Position numbers and translations under genes: made by a program. 64,000 bases of DNA, taken from positions 2,914,001 to 2,978,000 of the forward strand of contig NZ_CP187259.1 in the NCBI RefSeq assembly GCF_049676595.1. Direction: 5' to 3'. This document shows positions 33,310 through 41,833 of this stretch, in pieces; the stretch's first letter is position 1, and every line of letters starts with the position of its first letter. The notes under the pieces were generated by a model. The model was not told where the DNA came from, did not search any database, and saw nothing but the letters and a program-made list of their open reading frames with translations. The stretch is from Methanocella_A sp049676595 (GTDB taxonomy: Archaea > Halobacteriota > Methanocellia > Methanocellales > Methanocellaceae).

Positions 33310-33711
33310 TCAGGCGCAGTCCCCGGGCTCAAGCTGGACTACGTAGCCATCCGGGTCTTCGAGATACACGAACCGGCCGGCAGACCTGCGCGGATTAGGG
33401 TGAATCTTAATGTTGTTTCGCCTGATGTAATCCATAGCCCGGTCAAAATTTTGATCATCTATCCTGAAGCCGAAGTGAGCGTGAGACTGCCCGCAGCCCC
33501 GGGGATTCACAGGGGCGTCCGCCTTAAACAGGAAGAAGCTGTCCCTTCCCCCGGGGGTTTTCAGCTGGACGTATGAGTCAGTCCTGTCGGCAACGTCGAG
33601 GTTGAACATATCGGTGTAAAACTTCGCGGATTTTTCAAGGTCAGCTACGTCGATGGCTATGTGACATAGTCCCCCGGTAACGACCCGGCCCCGTGTCTCG
33701 GTAGTTTGCAT
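33310..33711 (-). CDS. VOC-family (glyoxalase/dioxygenase-like) protein
   Basis: This 133-aa protein has two beta-alpha-beta-beta-beta modules: GGLCHIAIDVADLEKSAKFY and HAHFGFRIDDQNFDRAMDYI, ending in FVYLEDPDGYVVQLEP. The metal ligands are the His in LCHIAIDV, the His in SHAHFGF and the Glu in VQLEPG. Fold and metal site fit a lactoylglutathione-lyase-like or other VOC enzyme; the substrate is unknown. It lies 85 bp before the aminotransferase gene's 3' end. Confidence 0.82.
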   Translation of the reverse strand: MQTTETRGRVVTGGLCHIAIDVADLEKSAKFYTDMFNLDVADRTDSYVQLKTPGGRDSFFLFKADAPVNPRGCGQSHAHFGFRIDDQNFDRAMDYIRRNNIKIHPNPRRSAGRFVYLEDPDGYVVQLEPGDCA

Positions 33712-33796
33712 TCTGCTGCCCCGTAGGAGATGGGCGCACGGCGTGAAAAAGGTTAGCCGCGGGAACCGGGCATAGAGATCAGAGTATATTGCGACG

Positions 33797-34957
33797 TCAA
33801 GTTGCCTTGAGCCTTTTCAGATACAGCTCCAGCCGATCCATACCTTCTTTGATATTGTCGAGGCTGTTCGAATAAGAAAACCTCAGGTACCCCTCTGCAC
33901 CATCTCCGAAGTCGATGCCCGGAGTCACGGCCACCCCGGCCTCTTCAAGGATGGAACGGCTGAGCTCCAGAGAGTTCGGGCTGAACCGCCTCGCATCGGC
34001 CAGGACGTAATAGGCACCCTCAGGCTCGCACTCAACTCCTAAACCCATCGCTTTAAGCCGCTTCAGCATGTACAGCCTGCGCCGGTCGTACTCGGAGACC
34101 ATTTCCCGAATGTGATCCTGAGGGCCTCGCAATGCTGCTACCCCGGCATGCTGGACAAAACTGTTCGCGCAGATGAACAGATTTTGCTGGATTTTCTGTA
34201 GCGGCCTGATGCAATCCCGGGGTGCGATGAGGTACCCGAGCCTCCAGCCGGTCATCGCGAACAGCTTGGAAAAGCCGTTGAGCACGAAGGCATTATCTGT
34301 GTACTCCAGCACCGTGTGGTCCTCGCCTTCGTAGACCAGGCCCTGGTAGATCTCGTCCGAGATCACCGGTATGTCCCCGGCGGCTTCGCAGATGCCCCGG
34401 TAATCCCCGGGCCTCATGACCCTGCCTGTGGGATTGCATGGCGAATTGATCAGAATAGCCCGGGTGTCCCGGGACATTTGCGCTGCGACGGACTCGGGCT
34501 TCATAGTGAACCCGTCTTCCCCGGTGACGTAGGCGAACCGGGGCTTGCCTCCGGCGCATTTGACGAAGTTGGGATAGCAGGCGTAGTAGGGGTTTGACAT
34601 GACGACTTCGTTGCCAGGCTCCAGAAGCCCGGTGAAGAGCAGCAGTAACGCCGGGCTCGTCCCGGAAGTAATGATCACCTGGTCAGCGCGCAGGTCCAGC
34701 CCGAACTTGCCATTGTAGTACTCCGCTACCGCTTCCCTTAAGGCCAGTAAGCCAAGGCTGTGAGTGTACTTCGTCTCTCCTCTCTTTAGTGCCTTTTCGG
34801 CCGCCTCGCAAATGTGTGAGGGTGTCGGAAAATCCGGCTCTCCGACCTCCAGGTGGACGATGTTTCGGCCCGATCGCTCCAGAGCCTGGGCACGCTCGAG
34901 GACGTCCATGACGATGAAAGGCGGAAGGCCCATGGCCTTTTCGGAAAGCTTTACCAT
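33797..34957 (-). CDS. Class I/II aminotransferase (aspartate aminotransferase family)
   Basis: This 386-aa PLP enzyme has IVHLEVGEPDFPTPSH, an internal SPALLLL substrate loop (IITSGTSPALLL), SPCNPTGRVM, the Asp of SDEIYQGLVYEG and the PLP Lys in NGFSKLFAMTGWRLGY; the conserved Arg is in LRFSYSNS. It may act on aspartate, alanine or aromatic amino acids. ATG 34957 was chosen because homologues begin MVKLSEKAMGLPPF; an upstream frame would add 16 residues without a ribosome site. Confidence 0.9.
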   Translation of the reverse strand: MVKLSEKAMGLPPFIVMDVLERAQALERSGRNIVHLEVGEPDFPTPSHICEAAEKALKRGETKYTHSLGLLALREAVAEYYNGKFGLDLRADQVIITSGTSPALLLLFTGLLEPGNEVVMSNPYYACYPNFVKCAGGKPRFAYVTGEDGFTMKPESVAAQMSRDTRAILINSPCNPTGRVMRPGDYRGICEAAGDIPVISDEIYQGLVYEGEDHTVLEYTDNAFVLNGFSKLFAMTGWRLGYLIAPRDCIRPLQKIQQNLFICANSFVQHAGVAALRGPQDHIREMVSEYDRRRLYMLKRLKAMGLGVECEPEGAYYVLADARRFSPNSLELSRSILEEAGVAVTPGIDFGDGAEGYLRFSYSNSLDNIKEGMDRLELYLKRLKAT

Positions 34958-35344
34958 AGTAATACCACTCGCCCGGCTTGCTGAACAGGTCCGGCCGGCA
35001 GACACGGGATGTATTGTGTTTTCCAGTACTGCATATTAAAAGTAACCACACGGTCGGATCGGCTGTATGCGATACCGGGCAAAACCGATGCAGCTCAGGG
35101 CAGATGTCCTTATCTGTACACGGCAAATTAAATTCCCGATTAAACCGACAGCCCAATAATATCTTTCGATACTTTTATTAATATAATTATTATAAATATA
35201 TGGCAGCTAACGTCTTGCTGCAGCAGATATCCCCGGACAGCCGTTCGCGTACGGCATGCGATCGGAGCTGGCCGGGCATATCACACTAAATGCTGACATC
35301 TACCTTTGCCGTAGTGTTCGACAAGACCAACAGAGGCGAGTAAT
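34958..35344. other. Intergenic region with divergent promoters
   Basis: An extended AT-rich stretch (TTTTATTAATATAATTATTA, about 35,172-35,210) probably contains promoters for the divergent aminotransferase and surface-protein genes. GAGGCGAG at about 35,333 is the ribosome site of the latter. I see no gene. Confidence 0.45.
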
Positions 35345-36223
35345 ATGCAGAGATCGATGAGAAGTCTTTCAGTAATCATGTGTATACTGGCTGCGACAGC
35401 CACCATATTGTGCATGTCAGCCGCTCTTGCGGCCGCGCAGACAAACGAAACCGAGGCGACCATTGCCGGACAGGTGAACGTAAACGGCGTGGCGACAAAC
35501 GGCGTGGCTGTAACATGCGGATCAGGCTCGGCGACGACGAGCAACTACAACGGTGTGGACGGAGTCTACGTCATATCTGGACTGCCCACAGGTACCAGCC
35601 TGCCCTTCTCCGCAACTTATCAGGGCAACTCATATACGGATACCATCGACCCGCTGACCAGCGGCCAGCAATACTATGAAATTCCCGCGATCAACATAGT
35701 AATACAGGCGAATACCCCGACCCCGACTGCCAGCGTTACGCCCACCCCGGCCGCAAATGCCACTGTAACGCCGACACCGGCGGCCAATGCCACTGTGACC
35801 CCGACGCCGGCAGCTAACGCGACTGTGACCCCGACCCCGACTGCAACCCCGACAGCAACGCCTGTGCCTACGGCCACGCCAGAACCGGCGACTCCAACCC
35901 CGGCACCAACCCCGGCGCCGACTTCGGCACCCGCACCGGCTGAAGCCCAGTCTCAGCCCCAGCCGGACACGCTACAGGCAGCTACACCAGCACCTACGCC
36001 GGTTCAGAGTACGCCCAGGGCTACGGATGTCGTCAGGCAGTCGATCGAAAAGAGCCCCACAGCAACGGCATCGCCAATCGGCATCGGGACTTCTACGCCC
36101 CTGCCAGTTCCTCCTGATTTAGCCGGCCCTAACCCGACAACGGCGAGATCGCCCGGATTTACAGGAATACTGGCGCTTGTTTGCCTGATTGGAGTCGCTT
36201 ACCTGATCATGAAGAAGCGCTAA
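35345..36223 (+). CDS. PGF-CTERM-type surface protein with long Thr/Pro stalk
   Basis: This 292-aa protein has a signal peptide (LSVIMCILAATATILCMSAA, cleavage near LAAAQ), a carboxypeptidase-regulatory-like domain (ATIAGQVNVNGVATNGVAV, residues 38-120), and then about 120 residues of low-complexity Thr/Pro/Ala (PTPAANATVTPTPAANATVT). The C-terminus reads SPGFTGILALVCLIGVAYLI followed by MKKR. That tripartite signal (PGF, hydrophobic segment, basic end) is recognised by archaeosortase A, which replaces the membrane helix by a lipid anchor. The NAT sequons suggest N-glycosylation. Confidence 0.85.
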   Translation: MQRSMRSLSVIMCILAATATILCMSAALAAAQTNETEATIAGQVNVNGVATNGVAVTCGSGSATTSNYNGVDGVYVISGLPTGTSLPFSATYQGNSYTDTIDPLTSGQQYYEIPAINIVIQANTPTPTASVTPTPAANATVTPTPAANATVTPTPAANATVTPTPTATPTATPVPTATPEPATPTPAPTPAPTSAPAPAEAQSQPQPDTLQAATPAPTPVQSTPRATDVVRQSIEKSPTATASPIGIGTSTPLPVPPDLAGPNPTTARSPGFTGILALVCLIGVAYLIMKKR

Positions 36224-36335
36224 GAGCTTTTCCTGCGAGTTAAAAATCGAAGGCGCGACAGGATAACGATTAAAAATCTGAGGCCGGACGTCGTCACCGT
36301 CCGGCCTCGACAATCGCCCGAAAAGTGTTCACTGG

Positions 36336-37034
36336 TTACCGAATTATGGCAGGCACCGGTGTTGGCACCATAGTAGCTATGGGCGTTGGTTCGAGCGTTG
36401 GCTCGGGGGACACGATCGGCGTAGGCTCCAGAGTCGGTACCGGCGTAGGTACGATGGTAGGCTCCGGAGATACGATCGGCGTCGGAGTTACGGTCGGCAC
36501 TATTGTAGGCTCAGGGGACACGATCGGCGTAGGCTCCAGAGTCGGTACCGGCGTAGGCGTCAGAGTCGGCTCAGGAGTAACAGTCGGCACCACGGTAGGC
36601 GAAGGTACCAGAGTCGGTGTCGGAGACACGATTGGCGTCGGAGACACAATCGGCGTCGGTATCACGGTTGGCGATGGTACCGGCGTAGGCGTCAGCACAG
36701 GCGGCCAGGTAGGCATCGGGAAAGGCCCCGGCACTGGCATCGGGATCGGCCTGGGGAACTGTATTGGGAAACCGGGGAACAGCCCGGGGAACCTGATCGG
36801 CGACAGAATCGGATATCCGGCTGGCAGGCCATAAGACGGCCCGCAAGGCGTACACGGATCGAGATACTGGCCGCCTGGATACGTTACAGGACAACCATAA
36901 CTCCCGCATGACTGCGGGCATGCTGCGGGATAACTTGACTGGCTTAGCGAGACTTCTGCGGTTATAGCCAGAGTAGCGAGTACCACTACCGCGGCCATAA
37001 GTAGCGCGAGCCACATTTTAGTTTTCGAGATCAT
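36336..37034 (-). CDS. Secreted protein with Cys-rich head and Thr/Pro repeat tail
   Basis: This 232-aa protein has a signal peptide (MISKTKMWLALLMAAVVVLA). A short Cys-rich region follows (AACPQSCGSYGCPVTYPGG and DPCTPCGPSYG), then a Pro-rich hydrophobic segment (PIRFPGLFPGFPIQFPRPIP). The last 130 residues are TPTP, PIVSPEPT and PTPVPTLEPT repeats. There is no membrane anchor at the end. It looks like a spacer-type secreted protein. The plus strand over the repeats shows a long valine/glycine frame, which is a mirror of the repeat. GGGGTGGAT precedes ATG 37034. Confidence 0.7.
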   Translation of the reverse strand: MISKTKMWLALLMAAVVVLATLAITAEVSLSQSSYPAACPQSCGSYGCPVTYPGGQYLDPCTPCGPSYGLPAGYPILSPIRFPGLFPGFPIQFPRPIPMPVPGPFPMPTWPPVLTPTPVPSPTVIPTPIVSPTPIVSPTPTLVPSPTVVPTVTPEPTLTPTPVPTLEPTPIVSPEPTIVPTVTPTPIVSPEPTIVPTPVPTLEPTPIVSPEPTLEPTPIATMVPTPVPAIIR

Positions 37035-37212
37035 TCATCCACCCCGTGATTGATCAAGATAAGATCAAATTAAAAAGTTCGGGCCATTATAGCACGCGAG
37101 ATGACTGGTTTCCGGTGATTAGAACAACGAGGTCGCTTCTCATCTTCCTGCCCCTAAAGACCGTTTTCAGGCGGGGTGCACAGCAGTAAAAAAAATAGAG
37201 GGGTTGCAGGCA

Positions 37213-37713
37213 TTACTTAGGGATCATCACCGTGTCGATCACATGGATGATACCGTTACCTGCGGGCACATCGTTCTTGACGATATGGGCCCCGTCTACC
37301 GCAAAAGCACCGTTGCTCGACTGTACGCGGAGCGTCTTGCCGTCGAGCGTCGTTACATAGCCCATGTTTCTCAGGTCCTTAATGGTGTACCTGCCTGCAA
37401 CGACGTGGTTTTTCAGAACCGCAGACATCTTTGACTGGTCGGCGTTCAGCGCGCTCATAGTCGGCGTATCTACGGCTTTAAAGGCCTCGTCGGTCGGGAC
37501 GAAAATCGTATACGGCCCTACACCGCTCAGAGTATCCCTCATCCCGGCCGCGTCGACAGCTCCCGTGAAGGTCTTAAGATTGCCCTCGGCAGTAGCTACC
37601 TGGAGCACGTTGTTCTGTGTCCCCGCGGTTGTCACCTGCGCCTGCACGCCGATGCTGCTGAGCGTACAAAACAACAGCGTTGCCAGAACTGCGATATAAA
37701 TCACTATTTTCAA
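37213..37713 (-). CDS. Secreted fasciclin (FAS1) domain protein (second copy)
   Basis: This 166-aa protein has a signal peptide (MKIVIYIAVLATLLFCTLSS, cleavage near GVQAQ). One FAS1 domain contains NLKTFTGAVDAAGMRDTLS, the H1 motif GPYTIFVPTDEAFKAV and H2 NGIIHVIDTVMIP. The start is TTG 37713, directly behind AGGAGAGG. It is shorter than, and not in operon with, the other fasciclin protein (10195-10800). FAS1 proteins serve surface adhesion; the domain ends almost at the C-terminus, so the protein is free rather than anchored. Confidence 0.85.
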   Translation of the reverse strand: MKIVIYIAVLATLLFCTLSSIGVQAQVTTAGTQNNVLQVATAEGNLKTFTGAVDAAGMRDTLSGVGPYTIFVPTDEAFKAVDTPTMSALNADQSKMSAVLKNHVVAGRYTIKDLRNMGYVTTLDGKTLRVQSSNGAFAVDGAHIVKNDVPAGNGIIHVIDTVMIPK

Positions 37714-37868
37714 ATGATCCTCTCCTGCACTTGGCAGTTTTTAAAAAAGCTGATGTTATAGGTGTTGACCCAATTGATCAAAAACTGCCGTGCGCTACCG
37801 TTGTAAACGCGCGACGACTTCGGGGGTGTCCACCATGGTTCAGGGCACTTCCGGCAGAGGGTATTTGA

Positions 37869-38120
37869 TCACTGCGCCTTCCGTCGAACCTCTTTAACAA
37901 TTATCGAGGGGAAAGCCGCCCTGATCTGGTTTAAGGTATCTGCCTCGTGATCGGCGCTCACGACAAGCATGTCTGGCGTTTTATCTATCGTCTTCAGCGT
38001 TTCCAGCGCTTCCCCACAGGTGCCGACAACAAAAGCTACTTTATGCCCCCTGGAAGCAAGGGCGGTTTCGAACAATTTTGCCAGCTGAGGCTCATTGTCA
38101 ATAATGGCGATATTTGGCAT
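37869..38120 (-). CDS. Degenerate response-regulator receiver domain
   Basis: This protein of about 83 aa starts MPNIAIIDNEPQLAKLFETA, a receiver-like first strand and helix. It then has ALASRGHKVAFVVGTCGEAL, and the place of the phospho-acceptor reads PDMLVVSADHEAD, where the expected Asp (in LLD-x-MP) is not clear. It ends early, after IIVKEVRRK; normal receivers are about 120 aa. It may be a truncated, non-phosphorylatable regulator or a decaying gene. An in-frame ATG 45 bp upstream is less likely. Confidence 0.6.
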   Translation of the reverse strand: MPNIAIIDNEPQLAKLFETALASRGHKVAFVVGTCGEALETLKTIDKTPDMLVVSADHEADTLNQIRAAFPSIIVKEVRRKAQ

Positions 38121-38335
38121 CGTGGTCAAGTATGTAGCAATAACCATAAAATTTTCGAGGTCCATCGACTAACAACTTATGAGCCTGGCAGATGCAGGGT
38201 AAGCTATTCCAGGTCCCAGGCTATTGCTGCGCTCATTCTACCATTGCTCTAAAAAATCCGGGAATCTCACGCTCAACATTATTACACCCGGGCAAACAAA
38301 ACTAATTTGCGTATAAAAATACGCAGGGATTGAAC

Positions 38336-38509
38336 ATGAGAGAAGGCGGATTCCGGGGACCCCGGAGAGATTTCGGCGGCCCGAGAGAGATGCACAAAGC
38401 AACGTGCTCAGATTGCGGCAAAGAGACAGAAGTACCTTTTAAACCGACGGAGGGCAGACCGGTCTATTGTAACGAGTGCCTGCCTAAACACAGGAAACCA
38501 AGGTTTTAA
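38336..38509 (+). CDS. CxxC-x17-CxxC zinc-ribbon small protein (paralogue 2)
   Basis: This 57-aa near copy of the protein at 31597 starts MREGGFRGPRRDFGGPREMH, with CSDC, 17 residues and CNEC, and KHRKPRF. Only about six residues differ. A TATA-like GTATAAAAAT lies about 25 bp before ATG 38336, so it is probably leaderless. Strong conservation of both copies argues for selected function, likely RNA- or DNA-binding. Confidence 0.85.
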   Translation: MREGGFRGPRRDFGGPREMHKATCSDCGKETEVPFKPTEGRPVYCNECLPKHRKPRF

Positions 38510-38714
38510 AATACGGATACTGGCTTGAGACATGCAGGCTTACAGCCTGCACAAAAACTCATTTTCCTATTTTTGGGCTTACTTGACTGTTAGTGGGTCT
38601 ATACATGAAAGCGGCCCGACGATGAAGCAATTTAGATTATGGATAGTTTAACTGGTATTACAATAAAAAAAAGAAATCGTTATATACTGAAAGTAACGTA
38701 TGTTACATCCACTC

Positions 38715-39287
38715 ATGTCAGAAATTGAATGGTTGCTCCTGCTATCCCAGATACCATCTTCGCCCTCCAGTGTCAGGGTCATGGTCTGGAGGCGGATGAA
38801 GGCGGCTGGCGCCGTCAGCCTGCACAACGGAGTGTGGGCGCTGCCCTGCTCGAACAAGAACCAGCAGTTCTTAAATGAGATAGCTGCCTACCTGAACGCC
38901 CACGAAGGAAACTCTTCGATTTTCGTTGCAAAAGCTTTTACCCCGGATGTGGAAGCGGGCTTGCTGAGCGCCTTCAACAAGAACATCGACATGGACTATA
39001 CCGAGTTTATCGACAAGTGCAAAGACTTCCTCAAAGAGATCGAAACTGACATCGGGCAAGAAAAATTCACTTTTGCAGAGCTCGACGAAAACGAGGCCGA
39101 GCTCCAGAAGCTCGTAAGCTGGCTGCGAAAGATCAGAGCCCGGGACTATTTTGGGAACGAGAAAGTGCCCGAGGTAGCCGCGACTATGGACAGCTGCCGC
39201 AAAATTTTGCAGACGTTCGCCAGAGCGGTTTACGCCAACGAGGGAATCAACGTCCAGGAGAACGACATCGAGTACAGGGACGAGTAA
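38715..39287 (+). CDS. ChrB-like N-terminal domain protein
   Basis: This protein of about 190 aa has the ChrB N-terminal pattern: EWLLLLSQIPSSPSSVRVMV, WRRMKAAGAVSLHNGVWALP, a core ESS-like FVAKAFTPDVEAGLL, and helical DYTEFIDKCKDFLKEIETDI. ChrB domains occur in chromate-resistance regulators, but the wider group is of unknown role. ATG 38715 was chosen because TTATATA (38680-38686) lies about 30 bp upstream. It lies 85 bp before a Na+/Ca2+-antiporter gene, possibly in one operon. Confidence 0.7.
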   Translation: MSEIEWLLLLSQIPSSPSSVRVMVWRRMKAAGAVSLHNGVWALPCSNKNQQFLNEIAAYLNAHEGNSSIFVAKAFTPDVEAGLLSAFNKNIDMDYTEFIDKCKDFLKEIETDIGQEKFTFAELDENEAELQKLVSWLRKIRARDYFGNEKVPEVAATMDSCRKILQTFARAVYANEGINVQENDIEYRDE

Positions 39288-39372
39288 GTAAAGGGGAATA
39301 AGCTCTGAACCACAGAAACTGGCTCAACTCACAGTTGCCATACCGGAATAATCCGATAACGGGGATAGACTA

Positions 39373-40473
39373 ATGGATTTATTAATCTTCTTGCTAAGCT
39401 TCGTAGTAATACTCGCCGGCTGCGAGCTCTTCACCAACGGAGTCGAATGGACCGGCCGGCGGTTTAAACTGTCGGAAGGCGCTGTCGGCAGCGTTCTAGC
39501 CGCAGTCGGAACAGCCTTACCTGAAACCATCGTGCCGATCATCGCCATCCTGACCATCGGCGGCCACGCAGGCGAAGAGATCGGCGTAGGAGCCATTCTT
39601 GGGGCGCCCTTCATGCTGGCCACCCTGGCGCTCTTCGTGTGCGGCATTTCTGTCCTGATGTTCCAGAAACGCCGGCGCACCAAAACGCTGCACATAAACG
39701 GCAAGCTGATCAGAAGAGACCTCAAGTTCTTCATCCTCGCCTACGGCCTCGCCGCCATCGCAGCGATCGCCCCGCCCGAATTCGGGTGGTTCAAAGTCGC
39801 GTTAGGCTTCGCCCTGATACCGCTCTACATCGTCTACACAATCTACACACTAAAGACCGGCGAGACCGCCCTCGAAGGGGAGGAACTCAAGGACCTCTAC
39901 GTGGACGGCATCATCAGGAAATGTACCGGAAGATCCGGCATGCCGGAAAGCTGCCCGGTCCCCGACGGCGGCCAGGTGATACAGGCTACACAACACGTCC
40001 GGGAGCCCTCGACTCTCTTGATCATACTGCAGGTACTCGCGTCCCTGGGCATCATCATTGTGGGCGCCAATCTCTTCGTCGGGCAGATCAAGGAAATCGC
40101 CACGATCCTGAGCATGAACCCGCTGATCCTGGCGCTGATCATCGCGCCCATCGCCACGGAGCTGCCCGAGAAGTTCAACAGCCTGCTGTGGATCAGAGAC
40201 CGGAAAGACACCTTCGCCATCGGCAACATCACCGGAGCCATGGTCTTCCAGAGCTGCATACCCGTCACCATCGGCATCATCCTCACCGGCTGGCACCTCG
40301 ACCTCGCCAGCCAGGTCGGCCTGCTGCAGGGAGCGGCAATCGCCATAGCCATACTCTCCGGCATCATCCTGTACTTCGAGTCCAGCCACAAAGAGATCAA
40401 GATGTCGGGGCTGATGATAGGCGGCCTATTGTATGCCGTATTCATAGGCCTGGTACTGTTCAGCATGCGATAA
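39373..40473 (+). CDS. Sodium/calcium exchanger (CaCA) family antiporter
   Basis: This 366-aa protein has two CaCA alpha repeats: ALPETIVPIIAILTIGGHAG near residue 50 and APIATELPEKFNSLLWIRDR near residue 255. Around these are ten or so membrane segments. The central cytoplasmic loop (residues 160-210) contains two Cys in CTGRSGMPESCPVPDGG, absent from typical antiporters and perhaps regulatory. It should exchange Ca2+ (or another divalent cation) for Na+ or H+. A different CaCA-type gene (Ca2+/H+) is at 51634. Confidence 0.88.
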   Translation: MDLLIFLLSFVVILAGCELFTNGVEWTGRRFKLSEGAVGSVLAAVGTALPETIVPIIAILTIGGHAGEEIGVGAILGAPFMLATLALFVCGISVLMFQKRRRTKTLHINGKLIRRDLKFFILAYGLAAIAAIAPPEFGWFKVALGFALIPLYIVYTIYTLKTGETALEGEELKDLYVDGIIRKCTGRSGMPESCPVPDGGQVIQATQHVREPSTLLIILQVLASLGIIIVGANLFVGQIKEIATILSMNPLILALIIAPIATELPEKFNSLLWIRDRKDTFAIGNITGAMVFQSCIPVTIGIILTGWHLDLASQVGLLQGAAIAIAILSGIILYFESSHKEIKMSGLMIGGLLYAVFIGLVLFSMR

Positions 40474-40504
40474 CGGAGAGCGATTGACCGGGGAGTGAAC
40501 AATA

Positions 40505-40780
40505 ATGGTGAGATACGATTTCAAAACCATCATGGCGAGCATAAAGAAAGAGCTGGAAGTGCTGAAGTACGTAGCCAGTCACCCCCGGTTACCTTTACGA
40601 TGCAAAATACTCGCAGGGCTATTAGTGGCTTACGCCCTTTCCCCGATAGATTTGATACCGGATTTCATACCTGTACTTGGACAGCTCGATGATATCCTCA
40701 TTCTGCCTATCGGGATATGGATACTGTATAAGATGGTCCCGCCGGAGATTATCAAAGAGGCGAGGGCAAGGGTAGTCTAA
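40505..40780 (+). CDS. DUF1232 (YkvA-like) small membrane protein
   Basis: This 91-aa protein has the family signature ALSPIDLIPDFIPVLGQLDD embedded in two hydrophobic segments. It begins 31 bp after the antiporter gene, with GGGGAGTGA as ribosome site, and is likely in the same operon. Function unknown; DUF1232 proteins are linked to membrane homeostasis in some bacteria. Confidence 0.85.
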   Translation: MVRYDFKTIMASIKKELEVLKYVASHPRLPLRCKILAGLLVAYALSPIDLIPDFIPVLGQLDDILILPIGIWILYKMVPPEIIKEARARVV

Positions 40781-40838
40781 ATAAAAATTCGGGCCTCAAA
40801 AATTTGATGTAAGCACTGCGTATGTCGAAAATACAGCT

Positions 40839-41265
40839 GGGCACGCCAAGAAGCCAGGCACTCGGCTTATGAAAACAGGTTTTTCGAGTTAAGCCGGTGA
40901 AAAACTCCTGGAGGTCGGGGAGTTCCCGGGAGGTTGGGGAGGATTTTCAAGCTGGGAGGTCGGAGAGGGTCAGAGGTCAGAGAGGAGGTCGGGGAGTGTG
41001 GAAAGGTCAGGGAGGTTTTTTAAGTTAATTCTCTCTGACCTCCGGGTACCTCACATAACCTCCTCTCAGACCTCCTGACCTCCCTGACCTCCCAGCTTGA
41101 AAAGTCTCTCTGAACTCATCGTACCTCTCCAACCCCCTCTCCGACCTCTCAACACCTCCCGGACCAACAATTTTTCATGGAACGCCAAGGAGTCAGGCAC
41201 GCCAGGATATTTTTTAGCCATCTCTTCTGCTTCCGATCAAAAAGTCCATGGTGTGCCTGGCGGGC
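40839..41265. repeat. GCCAGGCAC-word palindrome enclosing the GGAGGTC element
   Basis: The left border has GGCACGCCAAGAAGCCAGGC (from 40840) and the right border has AACGCCAAGGAGTCAGGCAC (from 41181) and GTGTGCCTGGCGGGC (41251-41265). The border words are direct and inverted repeats of each other, and the inner GGAGGTC copy sits between them. No gene is present in 40781-41477. Confidence 0.6.
40897..41180. repeat. GGAGGTC-word palindromic element (copy 2, uninterrupted)
   Basis: It starts GTGAAAAACTCCTGGAGGTC and ends CCGGACCAACAATTTTTCAT. Read in reverse it matches 8318-8822 along both arms, including GGTACCTCACATAACCTCCT. The centre here is only GTTTTTTAAGTTAATTCTCT. It therefore represents the uninterrupted state of the element at 8318. 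Confidence 0.8.
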
Positions 41266-41477
41266 TATAAGCACAATGCATAGAAACAGCTATATCGCAT
41301 CCTTTGACAGGATGAAAATTCTATCAGGAGCAGCATAAGCGCTTCTTGTGTAAACGATTTATTATCAAAACTTCGGATGTGAGCCTTTAAAGGATTCTTC
41401 ATTAATTATGAGTGAATGATGAGAGAAAACAAAGGTAAACTTGATTTTATGAACTGTTCGTTTCCTCATCAGATCAT

Positions 41478-41747
41478 CTAAGAAATTACCTTTGTGATCA
41501 TATTGTTACCCGATGCCGTAGATACGACCACGGTATATGTGCTACCCTTATCGAGTGCATCATAAATACTGGAATTAGCGCATTCGTATGTCGTGGGCCC
41601 ATCTACAATGTAATACCTCTGCGTTCCCCCGAAGGTGTTAGTTGTGTGCTTATCCTGGACATAGACGGAATGCTGCTGTTCGAGACAGCCGGAAGTTAAG
41701 AGAACTGTCAGTATTAGTACAATAATCATCGATCTGCATTTTATCAT
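41478..41747 (-). CDS. Small lipoprotein, unknown
   Basis: This protein of about 89 aa begins with a lipoprotein signal (MIIVLILTVLLTSGC, lipobox LTSGC); the Cys is at about residue 21. The mature part is short (LEQQHSVYVQDKHTTNTFGG) and no family is recognised. ATG 41747 was chosen because GGCGAGT lies just before it. It is AT-richer than its neighbours, like the next gene. Confidence 0.6.
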   Translation of the reverse strand: MIKCRSMIIVLILTVLLTSGCLEQQHSVYVQDKHTTNTFGGTQRYYIVDGPTTYECANSSIYDALDKGSTYTVVVSTASGNNMITKVIS

Positions 41748-41833
41748 ACTCGCCTTCACATCCAATAACTAATACCGCGGGAGAATCCTATACTTACGCT
41801 ATATTTTTCTAACCCTTAGACGCTCCAGAGCGA

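Noticed and set aside
36325..36834. Plus-strand Gly/Val-rich frame of 169 codons
   Set aside because: It mirrors the TPTP/PEPT repeats of the minus-strand secreted protein, which has a signal peptide and ribosome site; the plus frame has neither.
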